A DNA stretch of 64,000 nt from Sipunculus nudus (GCA_026874595.1 CM049312.1:32296956-32360955); one strand, 5' to 3'. Counted from the first letter of the stretch, positions 44,501 to 60,430 are shown. Translations and numbers: made by a program. Notes: a model not told the origin generated them from the sequence alone.

Positions 44501-44741
44501 TAGATATATATATATAGATAATGCTGAAGAAAAAAAACACTGTAAATTAACAACCGTCTGTTTCATGGGATGCGATCATCAGGTTAATGTGGTTAGAATG
44601 AAGCCTCGGGGCACAATAGGATTTGTCAGGATAAACGTGTGAACCTGGAACATAACAGGGCAAAGAGGTTCGTTGTTATATTAATGTTTATATTTAATAC
44701 AAAGATATTTTACCAAGTTGCCCAATTAGCATAGTAAACTG

Positions 44742-46435
<1,694 letters not shown>

Positions 46436-46439
46436 TATA

Positions 46440-46625
46440 GCTTGTATCACGACTCAAGTTAGGCTTACAAGCCCAATATAAATGACTACTGATTCGTGAA
46501 TTAACGGCTACCTTTATACTTCAGAATGATATCAAAATTGGTAAAATCTTATTCCTGTCCCGAATTAATTTTGGATTTATACAGTGATTTCACCAGGAGC
46601 TGACTGAACGCCACTCGTAAGTTAA
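46440..46625 (+). repeat. Dispersed repeat, second copy of the 39210 family
   Basis: GTTAGGCTTACAAGCCCAATATAAATGACTACTG then TCGTGAATTAACGGCTACCTTTATA, TATCAAAATTGGTAAAATC and TGATTTCACCAGGAGCT, all matching 39215-39400 in order. Confidence 0.75.
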
Positions 46626-46705
46626 ACAAGCTTGTCCTGTCGGACCAGTTAACCGGACGGAAGGACGTACTTGCAGCAAAAACTAATGAATTTTAGATGG
46701 GCTGA

Positions 46706-46736
<31 letters not shown>

Positions 46737-46775
46737 GGCCTATATATATATATATGCTGTCAGACCATATTTATA

Positions 46776-46963
46776 TACAGTACAACCTCGAAATTATGAC
46801 CACAACCGGGACAACGTTAAAGTTAAGTGGTCGGTTTTCCGAGGTGGTCGTCTGAGCGAGGTCTTTTTATAAAGAGCAAAACAGAAACGGGACCGTAAAA
46901 AAGTGGTCATTATTTTGAAGTGGTCGCTAAACTGAGGTGGTCGTTAGGCGTGGTTTTACTGTA
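46776..46963. mobile_element. Mariner-type MITE, 188 bp
   Basis: TACAGTACAACCTCG at the left and CGTGGTTTTACTGTA at the right form imperfect inverted repeats with CAGT ends beside TA, as in Tc1/mariner elements. Internal GTGGTCGT and GACCAC words match 7911-8017. Confidence 0.75.
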
Positions 46964-47299
46964 TGAATAATAACGATTATACACAGGTGGTTATATACGT
47001 AGCTTTATGAATAATTAAAGATAACTATATTTAGGGATTATACGTATTATTTCTCTTTATGCTCATGCATTTTCTCCCCGTTGGTTAACGTTCCTTTCCT
47101 TTCCTGACTAAATCTTATTTCTAAGGATTGAAAGACAGCACACCATATCCTGTCGAAGATTCTGCATATAATTACCTTAAACCCAGGAAAAAAAGAGCTA
47201 ATGTATTTTCCAAGAAAAGAAGCATATCTTGTAGCAGGGTTTATATTTAATTCTCAGGTGTAGATGGTGTCAGATTATGTGGGATTATGTGGGATTCAG

Positions 47300-47550
47300 T
47301 AAGATATTGATTAGTTACCAGGGAAACCGGTTATGTAATTATTATATTAGCTCATTTAATTTCCCAGTTGGCTGATACATTGTGCAATATTGGCTTTGTG
47401 GTTTTAACCAGATCCACTTTAAAATTGATAAAGCAAAATACCCAATTAGCTTGCTGAGAAGTCAATATTTTATGTTTATATATAAAACTTAGATAACTTA
47501 AAATATCTAAATTTGAATTCAGACGCCATGGTCGATTTTCATAAGATAAT
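47300..47550 (+). repeat. Repeat paired with 42700-42965 (inverted)
   Basis: Shared segments listed under 42700-42965. Confidence 0.7.
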
Positions 47551-48026
47551 TAAAAATTTTGTTGTCCCTAAGATAATAAGCAGCGAAAGTTTTCTTCGTT
47601 AAAAGGTACCACATAGCTGTCATCTGTCCGAGATTGCAAACCTTTCATTGTATCAATATAAAAATATATAATTTTTAATATGATATCTGATATACGATGT
47701 CGATATTATAATATCGATCTGATATGAAAAATTTTCATATATACTTTTCACATATTTACTATATAAACAGCATGAACCCCAATTACAGCAGCTGTGTAAA
47801 TAAAAAATCATTATGCAATAATACCAAAGTTTAAATGTGTTTATGTATTTTCAATTCATTGCTGGTGTAACTCTATACGTTCAGGCACAGGTGTTTAAAT
47901 CCCTATAAACATGATTAATCTGAATCGGCTGGTCATATTTAAAAAAAAAAAGTATTCTGACGCGCTTTCTGGTAGAAAGACAAGGCGGACTAAGTCACGT
48001 CCATAGGTCTGGAATACGGTCAGAAG

Positions 48027-48185
48027 ACAGTGGAACCTGTCTGAAAGATCCTGCACCTATCTACTAAGACCACCTGACTATAAAGACCATCCTAAGCGAA
48101 TGCATTCATATATGTTATAATTAGTGTCTTATAGGACAACCTGTGAATTAAGACCACTTTTGTCCAGCTGGTCTAATTACAAAGA
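48027..48185. mobile_element. Diverged MITE-like element
   Basis: ACAGTGGAACCTGTCT start and internal TAAGACCACCTGACTATAAAGACC and ATTAAGACCAC words resemble the family at 46776. The right end is not clear. Confidence 0.5.
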
Positions 48186-48523
48186 TTTCATTGGGTTGTA
48201 TAATCCCAATGTTTGCCCAGCCAAGTCAGATTGGTCATATTCATAGGGATTCAAGCGCCTATGGTTCAATTCAGTGAACTTGGCGGGAAAAATGCGGGGT
48301 TTCTAAATACTTCGTGGTCACGTCGATATGGAAATTAAGTTGTAATTACACCCACATAATGTCGTTGTTTAATTAATGCCGCAAAGCCACCCGTGAGGGC
48401 TTGGTAAATAGAGGCTTATATGACTTGATAAGTTATAAAAGCCAGGAGTAGTGACATACAATTTGTATAGAAAACGTGTACGCAAAATAATTCTCTTTAA
48501 ACTGAGCATTTGCAACACTGTTT

Positions 48524-48726
<203 letters not shown>

Positions 48727-48728
<2 letters not shown>

Positions 48729-49379
48729 TTTGAAAATAGGAATACGCTTAAAGTTCCGTTTTAGACCGATGACACACAAATGTCATGGTTCCTTATAACT
48801 TCTCCATACACTGTCATAAAAAGTGAGAAAAAGTAAACATATAATCAAATGAATATTAACTCCACATTACAGAATAAAACGAAAAAAAGACAAGGTTATT
48901 ATAGTAGGCATACAAATCCGCGATAAAGGCCAAATATTAAACGATAAATATTGGAAATATCATGGCCATCATGCTGCTGAGACAATGTTTGTACAAGAAC
49001 AAGTCATGTTTTCCTCTTTTTTTCCAGGTGTGGCGTCAATTGTGTCATACTCAGGGTTACATAAACAATTTTTTGAGCAGAATCGGACCGACAAAAATAC
49101 AAGCTCGGTCAAAATCATGATATGTTTTATATAAAAGACTATTCAATCTTTACTTGAATAAATTTGAATGAACAGTAAAAGTAAGAAAAAATTACATTTT
49201 GATTTAGTTGTTGTAAATGTATATAGGTGTAACCTCGGTAAACATGAACTTGTTTGCATCAGATGTTTATAGCAATTGACCTAACCATGAACTCTAAGGG
49301 CTGTGGTGGATGGTGAGGTAGATTAAAGGTGCACATTCCCCTGTTTTTTTTAATATAATTAATGGGATTTCAGGTTTCC
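48727..49379. other. No gene recognised
   Basis: Non-coding, AT-rich. Confidence 0.5.
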
Positions 49380-49960
49380 TCTGTGTATATATTAATGATC
49401 TAAGGGTAATTTTGGTTGTGAAATTTTTTTAACGCTTTTGTGAATTATTTATGAACTTGTTTATCTGCAAAATGTTTTTGAACACAGCAATGTTGACAAA
49501 AACATGTAACCTAGGTGTTAGGTTGCATATGCGCAGGTAGCTAGGTCACTTGTTGTAAAACGCCATTTGCAAAGTTTTGGCTTATCTGACTTGCTGCCAG
49601 ATGCCCTGAATTAGTTGAATTAGTTTTGATTAATTTTGCAGGCCCCCACATATTATAAACACATTGATATAAACAAAACAAGCAGCCTGTGTGTGGTGAC
49701 ATACATTTTCTGGCCTATTTTTATAAATGATCAACGGGATTACCTTTAGTTTTAAAGGTAAGATAGGTTATTGGCCCCATTTAAGAATCAATACGACAAT
49801 CGCCTTTTTTTTGTACTGCGCGTCGGGATCAAATATTATAAAACTTATTAAAACCAAGGGGTCCGACATGGACCTCACCTTTAAAATAAAGGATAGATAA
49901 ATCATTTGAAATAAAAAATGTACGCTCTGCAATTGTTATTAAAAGGTTCCCGAAAACTTA
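49380..49960 (+). repeat. Second direct duplication, copy A
   Basis: Colinear with 57630-58190 at a constant offset near 8.25 kb: GTATATATTAATGA (49386/57635), CCCCCACAT-ATATAAACAC (49642/57893), ATTTTCTGGCC / GTTTTCTGGTT, and ATAAAACTT with GGTCC (49840/58118). Confidence 0.65.
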
Positions 49961-50969
49961 GCGCTGATGATTTGGGAATGTTCTGCAGAATTATACTGTC
50001 ACCAGTTTTATTTGTCTTTTTTTCCAGTTAAATTTGAATTATAATTGAATTATAATTTAGAATATAACATATAATGTAAGCAAACATTTACGGTTGTCAA
50101 ATTCTACGATTTAGTTTTCTGAACACAGCATTCCAAAAATCTGATTTCATTCAGTCATTAATCATTTAATTCTAGTTAAAAGGTCTCTTCTTACACACCA
50201 GTAGGGGTGCTCTCTTCCCCATTTCCTACAAACTTGTTAGGCACAAAGTGTTAACGTGGGGCATCAGCAAGCAGAACTGAATAGAGCCGTTCAACTCGCA
50301 GAGGGTAGGTCAACACAGGTGGCGCCACCTACAATAAAAATGTAACAGCGATTACATGACCAATAATCAGTACATTTGATGCTTATACTGCAGCTGATAT
50401 TAAGCAACAAGCAAAATATCATTTATTTGAAATTTTCCTTGAGGACACCACATACATAATCATTCAACTGAATTCAGACTTTAAATTCCCGGCTCCAAGA
50501 AAAAGCGCATTAGTTGAGCTCGAAATAAAAATCTGTAGTTGAAAATCATTACTTACAAAAATATAGATTAGTAGATCAAAAGGTGCAAGCGAAATCCTTT
50601 TTATTGCATGATGACCATATGATCAAAGTGTCTGCAAAATTTTGTAATGGTAGCTACAGCGGAATTTAAAACGATTGGTAACAGATGGCGGAACCTTGTG
50701 CTATCGCGTAAGTTCACAAATTGAAAAGAAAACATGAGCTCGTCTGGTATCTGTTCGTCTGACAAATGCGTAGGCGATCTGATTGCATATAGTGAAAGCG
50801 GGCCTTGATTAAATCATGCTACAGACAGATTGTTTATCAATATTTCCCTCCTGATAAAGGGAGAGGACATTTTCTAAAGGAATAAATCTGTATGAAATGT
50901 GCCCACACTTATATATTGTAAAATTTGACTCCCATTCAGTGTATATGTACATCATAAACATAAAATAAG
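49961..50969. other. No gene; palindromic GGTGGCGCCACC near 50318
   Basis: CAGGTGGCGCCACCTACAAT is the reverse-orientation member of the GTAGGYGGCGCYAC motif family. Confidence 0.5.
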
Positions 50970-52700
50970 TATGAGGTTCCTGTCAGTACGTGCCCAGCAC
51001 CCAATGGGGTCCTGTCAGCACATGTCTAACACACAATGAGGGTCCTCTCAGCATATGTCTAAAGCACAATAAAGGTCCTGTCAGCACATACCCAACAAAA
51101 AAAAAAGGGTCCTGTCAGCACGTCTAAAACACAAAGATAGTCCTACCATCATATTTCATAGAACCCCTTGAGATTCAATCAACATATGTCTAACACACCA
51201 TGAGGGTCCTGTCAGCATGTGTCCAACACCAAATTAGGGTTTTGTCAGCACATACCCAACACACAATGAGGATCCTGTCAGCACATGTCCATCACACGAT
51301 GAGGGTCTTTATATACCAGCACAAATCAATCACACAATGAGGGTCCTGTCAGCACATGTCTAACACACAATGAGGGCCCTGTCAGCATGTGTCCAACACC
51401 AAATTAGGGTCTTGTCAGCACATATCCAACACACAATGAGGATCCTGTCAGCGCATGTCCGTGACACAATGAGGGTCCTTATATATCAGCATAAATCAAT
51501 CACACATTTAGGATCATGTCAGCACAAGTTCAACACACAATAAGGGCCCTGTCAGCATGTGTCCAACACCAAATTAGGGTATTGTCAGCACATACCCAAC
51601 ACACAATGAGGATCCTGTCAGCGCATGTCCATCACACAATGAGGGTTCTTATATATCAGCTCAAATCAATCACACATTGAGGATCATGTCAACACATGTC
51701 TAACACATAATAAGGGTTCTGTCTGCATATGTCTAAAACACAATAAGGGTCATGTTAGTACATGTCCAACACATAGTGAGGGTCCTGTCAGTACATGTCA
51801 AACACCCAACGAGGATCCTGCCAGCACATGTCTAACACACAAAGAGGGCCCTGTCAGCACAGGTCCAACAAACAATATGGGTCCTGTCAGCACTAGTCTA
51901 ACACACAATAAGGGTCCCGCCATCACATTTCAAACACATAATGAGGGTCCTGTCTGCATATGTCTAAAACACAATAAGGGTCCTGTTAGTACATGTCAAA
52001 CACATAATAATGGTCCTGTCAGTACATGTCTAACACACAGTGTGGGTCCTGTCAGCACATGCCAAACACCCAATGAGGATCCTGTTAGCACAAGTCTAAC
52101 ACACAAAGAGGGTCCTGTCAGCACAGGTCCAACAAACAATAACGGTCCTGTCAGCACATGTCTAACACACTATGAGGGTCCTGCCATCATATTTCAAACA
52201 ACCCCTTGAGATTCAATCAACATATGTCTTACACACCATGTGATCCTGTCAGTTCATGTCCAACACACAAAGAGGGTCCTGCAGCACATGTCTAAAGCAC
52301 CGAAAAAGGTCCTGTCAGCACATATCCAACACAAAACGAGGGTCCTGTCAGCACATATCTAACACACCATGAGGGTCCTGTCTGTTCATGTCCAACAAAC
52401 AAAGAGGGCCCTGTCATCACATGTCCAACAAACAATGAGGGTCCTCTTAGTATATGTCTAAAGCACAAAAAAGGTCCTGTCAGCACATATCCAACACAAA
52501 ACGAGGGTCCTGTGAGCACATATCTAACAAACAATGAGGGTCCTGTCTGTTCATGTCCAACAAACAAAGAGGGTCCTGTCATCACAAGCCCAACAAACAA
52601 AGAGGGTCCTCTTAGCATATGTCTAAAGCACCAAAAAAGTCCTGTTAGCACATATCCAACACAAAACGAGGGTCCTGTCAGCACGTGTCTAATTAGCGCC
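50970..52700 (+). repeat. 33-34-bp satellite, about 50 units
   Basis: Unit: GAGGGTCCTGTCAGCACAT then GTCTAACACACAAT. A higher-order unit near 170 bp is visible: GCATGTGTCCAACACCAAAT occurs at 51215, 51385 and 51555. Because 33 is a multiple of three, open frames with 11-residue repeats arise on both strands. Confidence 0.95.
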
Positions 52701-52741
52701 TTTTAGACCCCTTTTCCATCAGAGTCTACGACCGGCGCACT

Positions 52742-52800
52742 GTCAAGTTAGGCTTACCAGCCCAATATAAATGTCCTCTGAGTCGTGAGCTCCCGGCTAA
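52742..52800 (+). repeat. Dispersed repeat fragment, third copy of the 39210 family
   Basis: CAAGTTAGGCTTACCAGCCC then AATATAAATGTCCTCTGAGTCGTGAGCTC lies between the two satellite blocks. Confidence 0.7.
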
Positions 52801-54135
52801 TGTCACCAGGCAGAGTCCTGCTATTCCTAATCCATCACATCCGACAGGGCTCTATCAGCTCACTAGATCATTGTCAATATCCCGGTGAGGGCCCAGTAAT
52901 TCCACTAACAATACATTACTGAAGGTCCTGTCAATCCACTTCCATCACATCCTTGAGGGCCCTATCAACTGACTTCCGTCACACCAGGGAGAGTCTTGTC
53001 ATTCTACTTCTATCGCACCCGTTTGTGCCCTGTCAGCTCACTAACAACACTTCAACACAGGATCCTGTTGGTCGACTTCCAATACATTCAGTGAGAGTCG
53101 TATTAGTCCACTCCCATTACATCCATGAAGGACCTGTCAACTGACTTCCATCACACCAGGGAGAGTCTTGTCATTCTACTTCTATCGCACCCGTTTGTGC
53201 CCGTCAGCTCACTAACAACACTTCAACACAGGATCCTGTTAGTCGACTTCCAATACATTCAGTCAATGTCGTATTAGTCTACTTCCATCACATCCATGAG
53301 GACCCTATCAACTGACTTCCATCACACCAGGGAGAGTCTTGTCATTCTACTTCTATCGCACCCGTTAGTGCCCTGTCAGCTCACTACCAACACTTCAACA
53401 CAGGATCCTGTTAGTCGACTTCCAATACATTCAGTGAGAGTCGTATTAACTCCACTCCCATTACATCCATGAGGGACCTGTCAACTGACTTCCATCACAC
53501 CAGGGAGAGTCTTGTCATTCTACTTCTATCGCACCCGTTTGTGCCCTGTCAGCTCACTAACAACACTTCAACACAGGATCCTGTTAGTCGACTTCCAATA
53601 CATTCAGTCAATGTCGTATTAGTCTACTTCCATCACATCCATGAGGGCCCTATCAACTGACTTCCATCACACCAGGGAGAGTCTTGTCATTCTACTTCTA
53701 TCGCACCCGTTAGTGCCCTGTCAGCTCACTACCAACACTTCAACACAGGATCCTGTTAGTCGACTTCCAATACATTCAGTGAGAGTCGTATTAGTCCACT
53801 TCCATCACATCCATAAGGGACCTGTCAACTGACTTCCATCACACCAGTAAGGGTCCTGTAATTCACTTCCGACTCATCAGTAAGGGTCCTGTCATTCAAA
53901 ATCTATCACATCCGTGAGGGCCCTGTCAGCAGGATTCCCTCACATCTGTGAGGGCCCTGTCAGCTGAATTCCCACACATCTGTGAGGATCCTGTCAGCCG
54001 AATTCCCACACATCTGTGAGGATCCTGAAGCTTATTTCCAACACATCTTCCAGGGTCTATTCATCCCACCTCCTAACACGAGTGACAGTCTGGTCAAAAC
54101 ATGCCCAACACACAAGAGCGGGTCCTGTATATCAA
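52801..54135 (+). repeat. 172-bp higher-order satellite (5 x about 34 bp), with irregular edges
   Basis: GGGAGAGTCTTGTCATTC starts at 52987, 53159, 53330, 53503 and 53675, spacings 172, 171, 173 and 172. Each unit contains five diverged monomers of the 33-34-bp type (GTCCTGTCA / ACATC). Confidence 0.93.
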
Positions 54136-55400
54136 AAGGATATATAACGTTTTATGTTATCAGAGATATAATGGTTTAAATTTAAGTCATTAAGTATATA
54201 TTTTAACGTAAAAACTCGAAGGATATTGTAATTATAGAGGTATAATTAAAGATATTCCACGTCTCAGATTTATAAGTTGGGAAAGACGTTTGTTCTAAGG
54301 TATTTGTAATTCATTGGAATGTGCTAATGAAATCCTACTGTAATTAATTGACATAATTGGATGATGAGATTTGTCTGGTAAAATGGATATTATTAACTGT
54401 GCTTCATTTTTTTTCCGCCGAGTCAACAAAAAATACTGATCATGTGATTCCAGGGTCTATCTGTTAACGTTTCCCTCACGCTGATGTTCCGACAGCACCC
54501 AATATCAGTTGTCATTTTAAACGTCACATATTGAGGACATATGGCCAGGGAAATAAAATTGCTTCCTCGTGTGTCGTTAGACCTCAACAACAAAATTTAA
54601 AAGGAACTGGTAAATGCTTTTGTTTCTCCATTGCGGCGATTTAATTATGGCCCTTCAATGATAAGCAGAGAGATAAGCTATATTTAAATCACTAGAATAG
54701 CATCAGAGGTTTTAGGGGCCCACTGGGTGACCTTACCAAGGGGAAGCTAATTTTAACATAATCATATTGAGATCAAATATGGTGCTCAAATGCGTGCAGC
54801 ATTGAATTAAAACTTCATTATTTCCATTCCTTATCCAAATCAGGTGTGCACCCTGTAACGAATAACTAAAACACATATGCCAGTGCACAGAGTACATATG
54901 CACACTGCACTGAGATTGTCGCTAGCTTCTGTTGAGTTGGTAACATATATATTGCACTGTTACGAAAATAATGGTTAAGTTCATATTTGTCTCAAAGCAA
55001 ATAGTAAATGATTTTATTTTTATGAATAATACAGGTGATTATATTTATCCATTATGTTTATTTCCCATTTACTTATTAGGCTCATGGTTATAGTTTTCCA
55101 TATGTAACGAAGATTAATTGACCATCTATTATAATATTGCACTGCGCGAATTAAGTCTCATCCAAGCTTATAGGGGTTGATGAGTTAATTTCTATATTTA
55201 TATTTGAGTAAAACTGTTTTGTGTTTTTTCCCGTTTTTTTTCTTCTTCTGTCATTTTCTGTTTGTGCTAGGTCTTTAATATGGCTGGTTTTCAAAAGCTG
55301 AAATTTGGGCAAAGATTGGGATGTGATATTTCAAGTTAACCGTGACCTTGTTCCCAAGGTTGTACACGCCAGAGCCGATTACTCGTTATCGCTCAGCTGC
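54136..55400. other. No gene recognised
   Basis: AT-rich. Confidence 0.5.
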
Positions 55401-55404
55401 GAGC

Positions 55405-55457
55405 GGGGGGGGGGGGGGGGGCAATTTCCTGGGGGAGGGGGAGAAGGGGGGGGGGGG
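55405..55457 (+). repeat. G-tract cluster (G17, G5, G4, G12)
   Basis: Four G runs within 53 bp on the plus strand, a potential G-quadruplex. Confidence 0.8.
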
Positions 55458-55654
55458 ATCCGGTGTTTGCTTGGCGATTGCACACATCCAGTGTCACTGT
55501 TTTTAATCAAAGATGGCTTACTGAATGTCTTACCCGTCCGACTATAAAGTCTTTTTTAGAGTTATACTGTAAATTTTAGGAATTATATATTTAGAACCCG
55601 GCCCCCTCCTATTACTTATAGATGTTTTCGTCATACTTATAATACTAGTAACAG

Positions 55655-55681
55655 CAGCATCAGCAGTAGTAGTTGTTGTTG

Positions 55682-55726
<45 letters not shown>

Positions 55727-55920
55727 AAGTAGTAGTAGTAGTAGTAGTGGTAGTAGTAGGAGCAGTAGCAGTAGCAGTAGTAGCAGCAGTAATAGTAGCT
55801 GTTGTATTAGTAGTTGTTGTAGTAGTTGTAGTAGTAATAGTAATCATAGTAGTAATTGTAGTAGTAGTAGTACTAGTAGTGCTAGTAGTAGTTAGAGTAG
55901 TACTGACAGCAGTAGTCGTT
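55655..55920. repeat. (TAG)n trinucleotide microsatellite
   Basis: Imperfect GTA/TAG repeats. They create a 194-codon poly-Thr frame on the minus strand and a poly-Val frame on the plus strand, neither of them a gene. Confidence 0.95.
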
Positions 55921-56479
55921 AGTATCAGTATCAATATTATTAGTAATAACAGAAACCTTTTTCGTAATGACGTGGTGATCATAGAGTGTTTACTGTAAAA
56001 CAATGTAAAAAAAAAAAAGAACAGTGATATTATTGATGATAATAACAATAATATATAATGATAAATATGCATATATAAAATTTCTTTATTAATATTATAA
56101 TCTAGATTCCTTGTGGAAATTAACAAGATAATGCAGTGGGCTGGAATTAGGGGATGTTTTTATTTTATGAAGTGCCCATATATATCTTTTAAGGCTGTGG
56201 TTTGCGTGACATTTGGAATTTATCCAAAACAGAAAACACCCATAAATCACACAAAGGATCAACGCCGCAATGTTTCCCCAGTTGCAAAATTAAATTAAAA
56301 GTGGATCTCATGTAAAGAGAAATTCTTTATTTGATCCAGAGATCAATGTTACTTTTAGTATAAGAGGGTTTTTTCAGCATAAGAGGATATATCAATGACC
56401 ATTTACTAGGAAGCTTCCCTGTATGATCTATCCTATTTCCATAGTAGCTTACGTATTCTATCCGCAGCTCTGGACAAAC

Positions 56480-56815
<336 letters not shown>

Positions 56816-57164
56816 GTTTGTATATGTGGAAATTCTTTTTCTTCAGTATATAGCAGTGGTAAAGTCGAGCCCAGCCAACTCAAACTTAAACACCACGGGT
56901 TTTCTAGACCGAGTAAAATATGGCGACCATAAGGCCGATACACCGGGATCTCGAAACTATACATTAATCTACCCGTCGTTCTCTTCAATCTGGCACAGTC
57001 CTTGTTATAAAAAAAAATAGTGAAGCATCCATAGGCTGTAGTGCTCGATTACTACCAATACGAAAGACAAATAGAAAAAAAAGTTATGCTCGGCTTATAA
57101 CATATTGACTTAGAGAAGAAAACGGAAAGTGAATCAAACATATTGAATTGGACACACATAATTT

Positions 57165-57295
57165 CTGTTTGGTCTCGAAGTCGAAGCAAGATTTGAGACC
57201 GAGACCTTTATGCTTCGTGACCAGGACCGAGACTAAGCCATCCGAGACCAAGACCGAGACCAGTATCTTCAAGACCATGACGGTTTCCAGATTCA
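57165..57295 (-). repeat. GAGACC / GGTCTC short-word tract
   Basis: Irregular repetition of GAGACCGAGACC, AAGACCGAGACC and similar words, likely a degenerate simple repeat. Confidence 0.6.
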
Positions 57296-57629
57296 CATGA
57301 ATCTTTAGTCATTTAACGACTTTGTTAAGACTAAGGTCTCTAATGCTCTCATGTTCACAGACACATATTTTCCATTCTTTTCAACTATAGTAAGTGATAT
57401 ATTGCTACATCGTCGTAGTTTCATCATCAAAACTAGCTTATCGCAGGACTTATCGGTAGAATATACGTGATTTCTAGCTGAAACTGCGTGAATATTAATG
57501 AACTCTAGGTTATTCCGCATCCGACATGATAAAACTGGTAAATATCAGACAAGCATTTTTGTAAGGTTGACCGTTAAAGCCAGATATTCACTTGCCTTAC
57601 CTGTATTATTTATCTGGTTACGAACTTAC

Positions 57630-58190
57630 CCATGGTATATATTAATGAACCGTAGATAATTCCTGCTAATAAAGGTTCTTGTAATGCGTCTGTGGCGGAT
57701 GAACTAGCTTACTTATCTACAATAAGTAAACAAGGTACGTGCGCATATATTGACAAACAGAAAACTATGTAACTGAAGGTTGTTGTGTTGGTTTCATAAG
57801 TTCGGATGTTGAAAGGTTAGTAGGTACAAAACGTCGATTAAAATACTCTGGTCTTCTGATATTCTTGCTGAATATTTCTGGTTTTTTTAACCCCCCCACA
57901 TGATATAAACACGTGGGTATAAACACTACGAACACTCTGTGTGCAATTGGAATGGCGTTTTCTGGTTTACTTTTACGAATCGTTTAAAGGATTATCTTTC
58001 GTTTATTGAGTTATATCTGAATAGGTACCTTTAAACTTATTTTATTACGTTAAAAAATAGGTTGATTGGTATATAGTTCTGCTAATCACATCCCAGTTAA
58101 TTCATCCTGGTTAAGATATCATAAAACTTGTTATGCCAGGCCGGGTCCATGAATTACGCACGAACAAGGAAATAATGTAACATCCTGATG
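57630..58190 (+). repeat. Second direct duplication, copy B
   Basis: Partner of 49380-49960. Confidence 0.65.
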
Positions 58191-60378
58191 TGTTCTAGAG
58201 ATATAATGAAAATTGATGTGATGTGCCAGGTGGGGGTCGGGGAAGTGCCACAGGCATCAACGTTTATCGGTCGGAAAACCACAGAGTCAGATATTTTTCA
58301 ATGTTTGCATGCAACAAGCTGATCGGGAGATAAAGTAAGATATACATAGTATGCGACATATGCAAATCGACTACGATCATATAATGACCAGTCGACATGG
58401 ACTTGAATACGCTGATATACAATGATATAAATAAGGAAGTGAAGAAGTGCCCGTTGGCACTGGTTCAATAAAACAACACGCCACAGTATGCTCCAGTTTA
58501 AAATTATACACAGTTCACTTTTTGTAACCTTAAGGTCAAGTGCACAATGCCAGTTAATGATACTCAAAGGAGACACGCTGTGCTACTTGAACCATTTACG
58601 TGTTTAATGTCAAAAGGAACACGTGTCGGTTAAACCGCGGTATTAAATATGTGGCATAGTTGTGGCTCTGCTCTCCAATTATATAATCTATTCACTGTTG
58701 AATGACAGGGCCACATTAATATACAAAAAGGACAGGCTCAACCAAGCCCTAAGTTTGCAGAAAAAGCAGCTCAGTTATGATTTTTAATTTTTTTTTCATA
58801 TTTTTTTTAAATCGAAAGTGAAGGCCAGGCATTTATTCAAACGCTAATAAAATTCTGTCGGTGCTGTTTCAGTCTTTGCATTTTGACTTGCGACACCCGA
58901 CTTACGGCATACGTGATTCAGTATGTATAAAACATGGAACGTGTCCACTTTTGACATGTTTGTGAGGAACACGCGGCACGAAAATACACCTAGGAGAGTG
59001 GTGATGCAAGGATTTCTTGGCGTAGAAAGTTTCGGCGATTTAAAGAGCACTTTCTACAATCGACCTTTGACCTTACGGTAAAGATCTCTCTGACACCATG
59101 CGGAGGGTCATCGGACTACTTTATCGGTCTCGGTTAACTGACGGGTCTCGCCTATCGTGAACAACATGGCTGCGCCCATATGAGCGGACTATTAGCTTGA
59201 GCGATATTACTGAAATCCTCTGTTCCTTTTGTCAAACGTGTTTTAAATTCCAAACTCGTCGCTTTCTTCGCCTCCGCAGCAGTTCATCGGAAAAGGACAT
59301 GTATTATGAACCATGAAATCGACAGCATCTCCAGTTATCGCACATTTGTCACGCGTTTTTGTTTATATTTTGTTATATCAAGCCATGCCACGTAACACAT
59401 AAACGGTTCATCACACGACTTTATCTTATATTTATTTCACATGTACAAATAAGCAGTAGCTAAACTGTGCAGGAATTTGTAATAAACTTCGTAATACTTG
59501 AGCACTTCTTCACCGCGTAGTGCGTGATGCGGTGTACGTCAAGCGCATAACCAAGGACCCCCCACGTTGCGTCCGTGAGGCTATTCTCCGAAGAGCTGTG
59601 ACGTCACGTGAATACCTTAAGAGCATTTCGCACTAGGACGACCCTGTCTGCAATGATGACTCATTATAGTATTGAGCCTATTATAAGCTTTGCGGGAAAT
59701 TTTTGGTTTGAGGCTTGGTGGGTGTGGCAGTTTTACCTAAGTTACTTGGACTAAGACAATTAGAAAAGGAGGCATACATAAATTATGATCCTCTCCCAAT
59801 GTTTGCCTAGATTGTTCAGTTCTAAGAAATAAATCCTCAGAAAGATGGAAACGGTGGTTTTCCTGCGGGATTCAAGTACTTTTCGCTGTCACTGTGGACG
59901 TCTGCTCTGTAACCTGTACCACAGGCCCTTGAAATCATCATTAAAACATGTCTAAATTACCCCTATTTAGCCTGGTATTTAGCATGGTAATATAAATACA
60001 CAAGGTATGAAACGACTGACGGAGGACCACAAGTGACATGCTGCGTAAACTATCCATTTCTAACCTACCGACAGCATGGCACGAACTTATCTCTTGCATG
60101 CACATAAAATCGAACCAAATGGTTCCGTCTAACACAAAACTAACTCGAGTTACGGTTCCTGGGCGCGTATTATTAGCAGTTTAATTAGGCTGAGCGGACA
60201 GTGTGTGGCGGTCTTCCACTCCATGCAAGTCATCAAAGCCCGAGCCGCTTCCGAGCTCCATCATTATATTGTCGACAGATCGGCGGCGCTCTCATTGGTC
60301 GGATATAAATAACAATTCCACGTAGGTGCTTGGGCCTCGATGATAACTATTTATTATAAATTTGGAATAAAAAGGGAT

Positions 60379-60383
<5 letters not shown>
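58191..60383. other. No gene; relatively CpG-richer stretch near 59040-59660
   Basis: Contains TGACGTCA overlapping CACGTG (59599-59610), and AACATGGCTGCGCCC near 59162. No coding frame follows on either strand. Confidence 0.4.

Positions 60384-60426
<43 letters not shown>
60384..60426. repeat. (TA)n, left flank of minus-strand LTR
   Basis: Directly abuts TGTTACGG at 60427. Confidence 0.97.

Positions 60427-60430
<4 letters not shown>

Noticed and set aside
51877-52706. Long frames with 11-residue repeats on both strands
   Set aside because: The 33-bp satellite period is a multiple of three. Opposite-strand frames and no start or domain argue against a gene.
53641-53832. Three near-identical 63-codon frames (52953, 53469, 53641)
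   Set aside because: One frame of the 172-bp higher-order satellite seen three times.
55542-56126. 194-codon poly-threonine frame (minus) and poly-valine frame (plus)
   Set aside because: Produced by the (TAG)n microsatellite.
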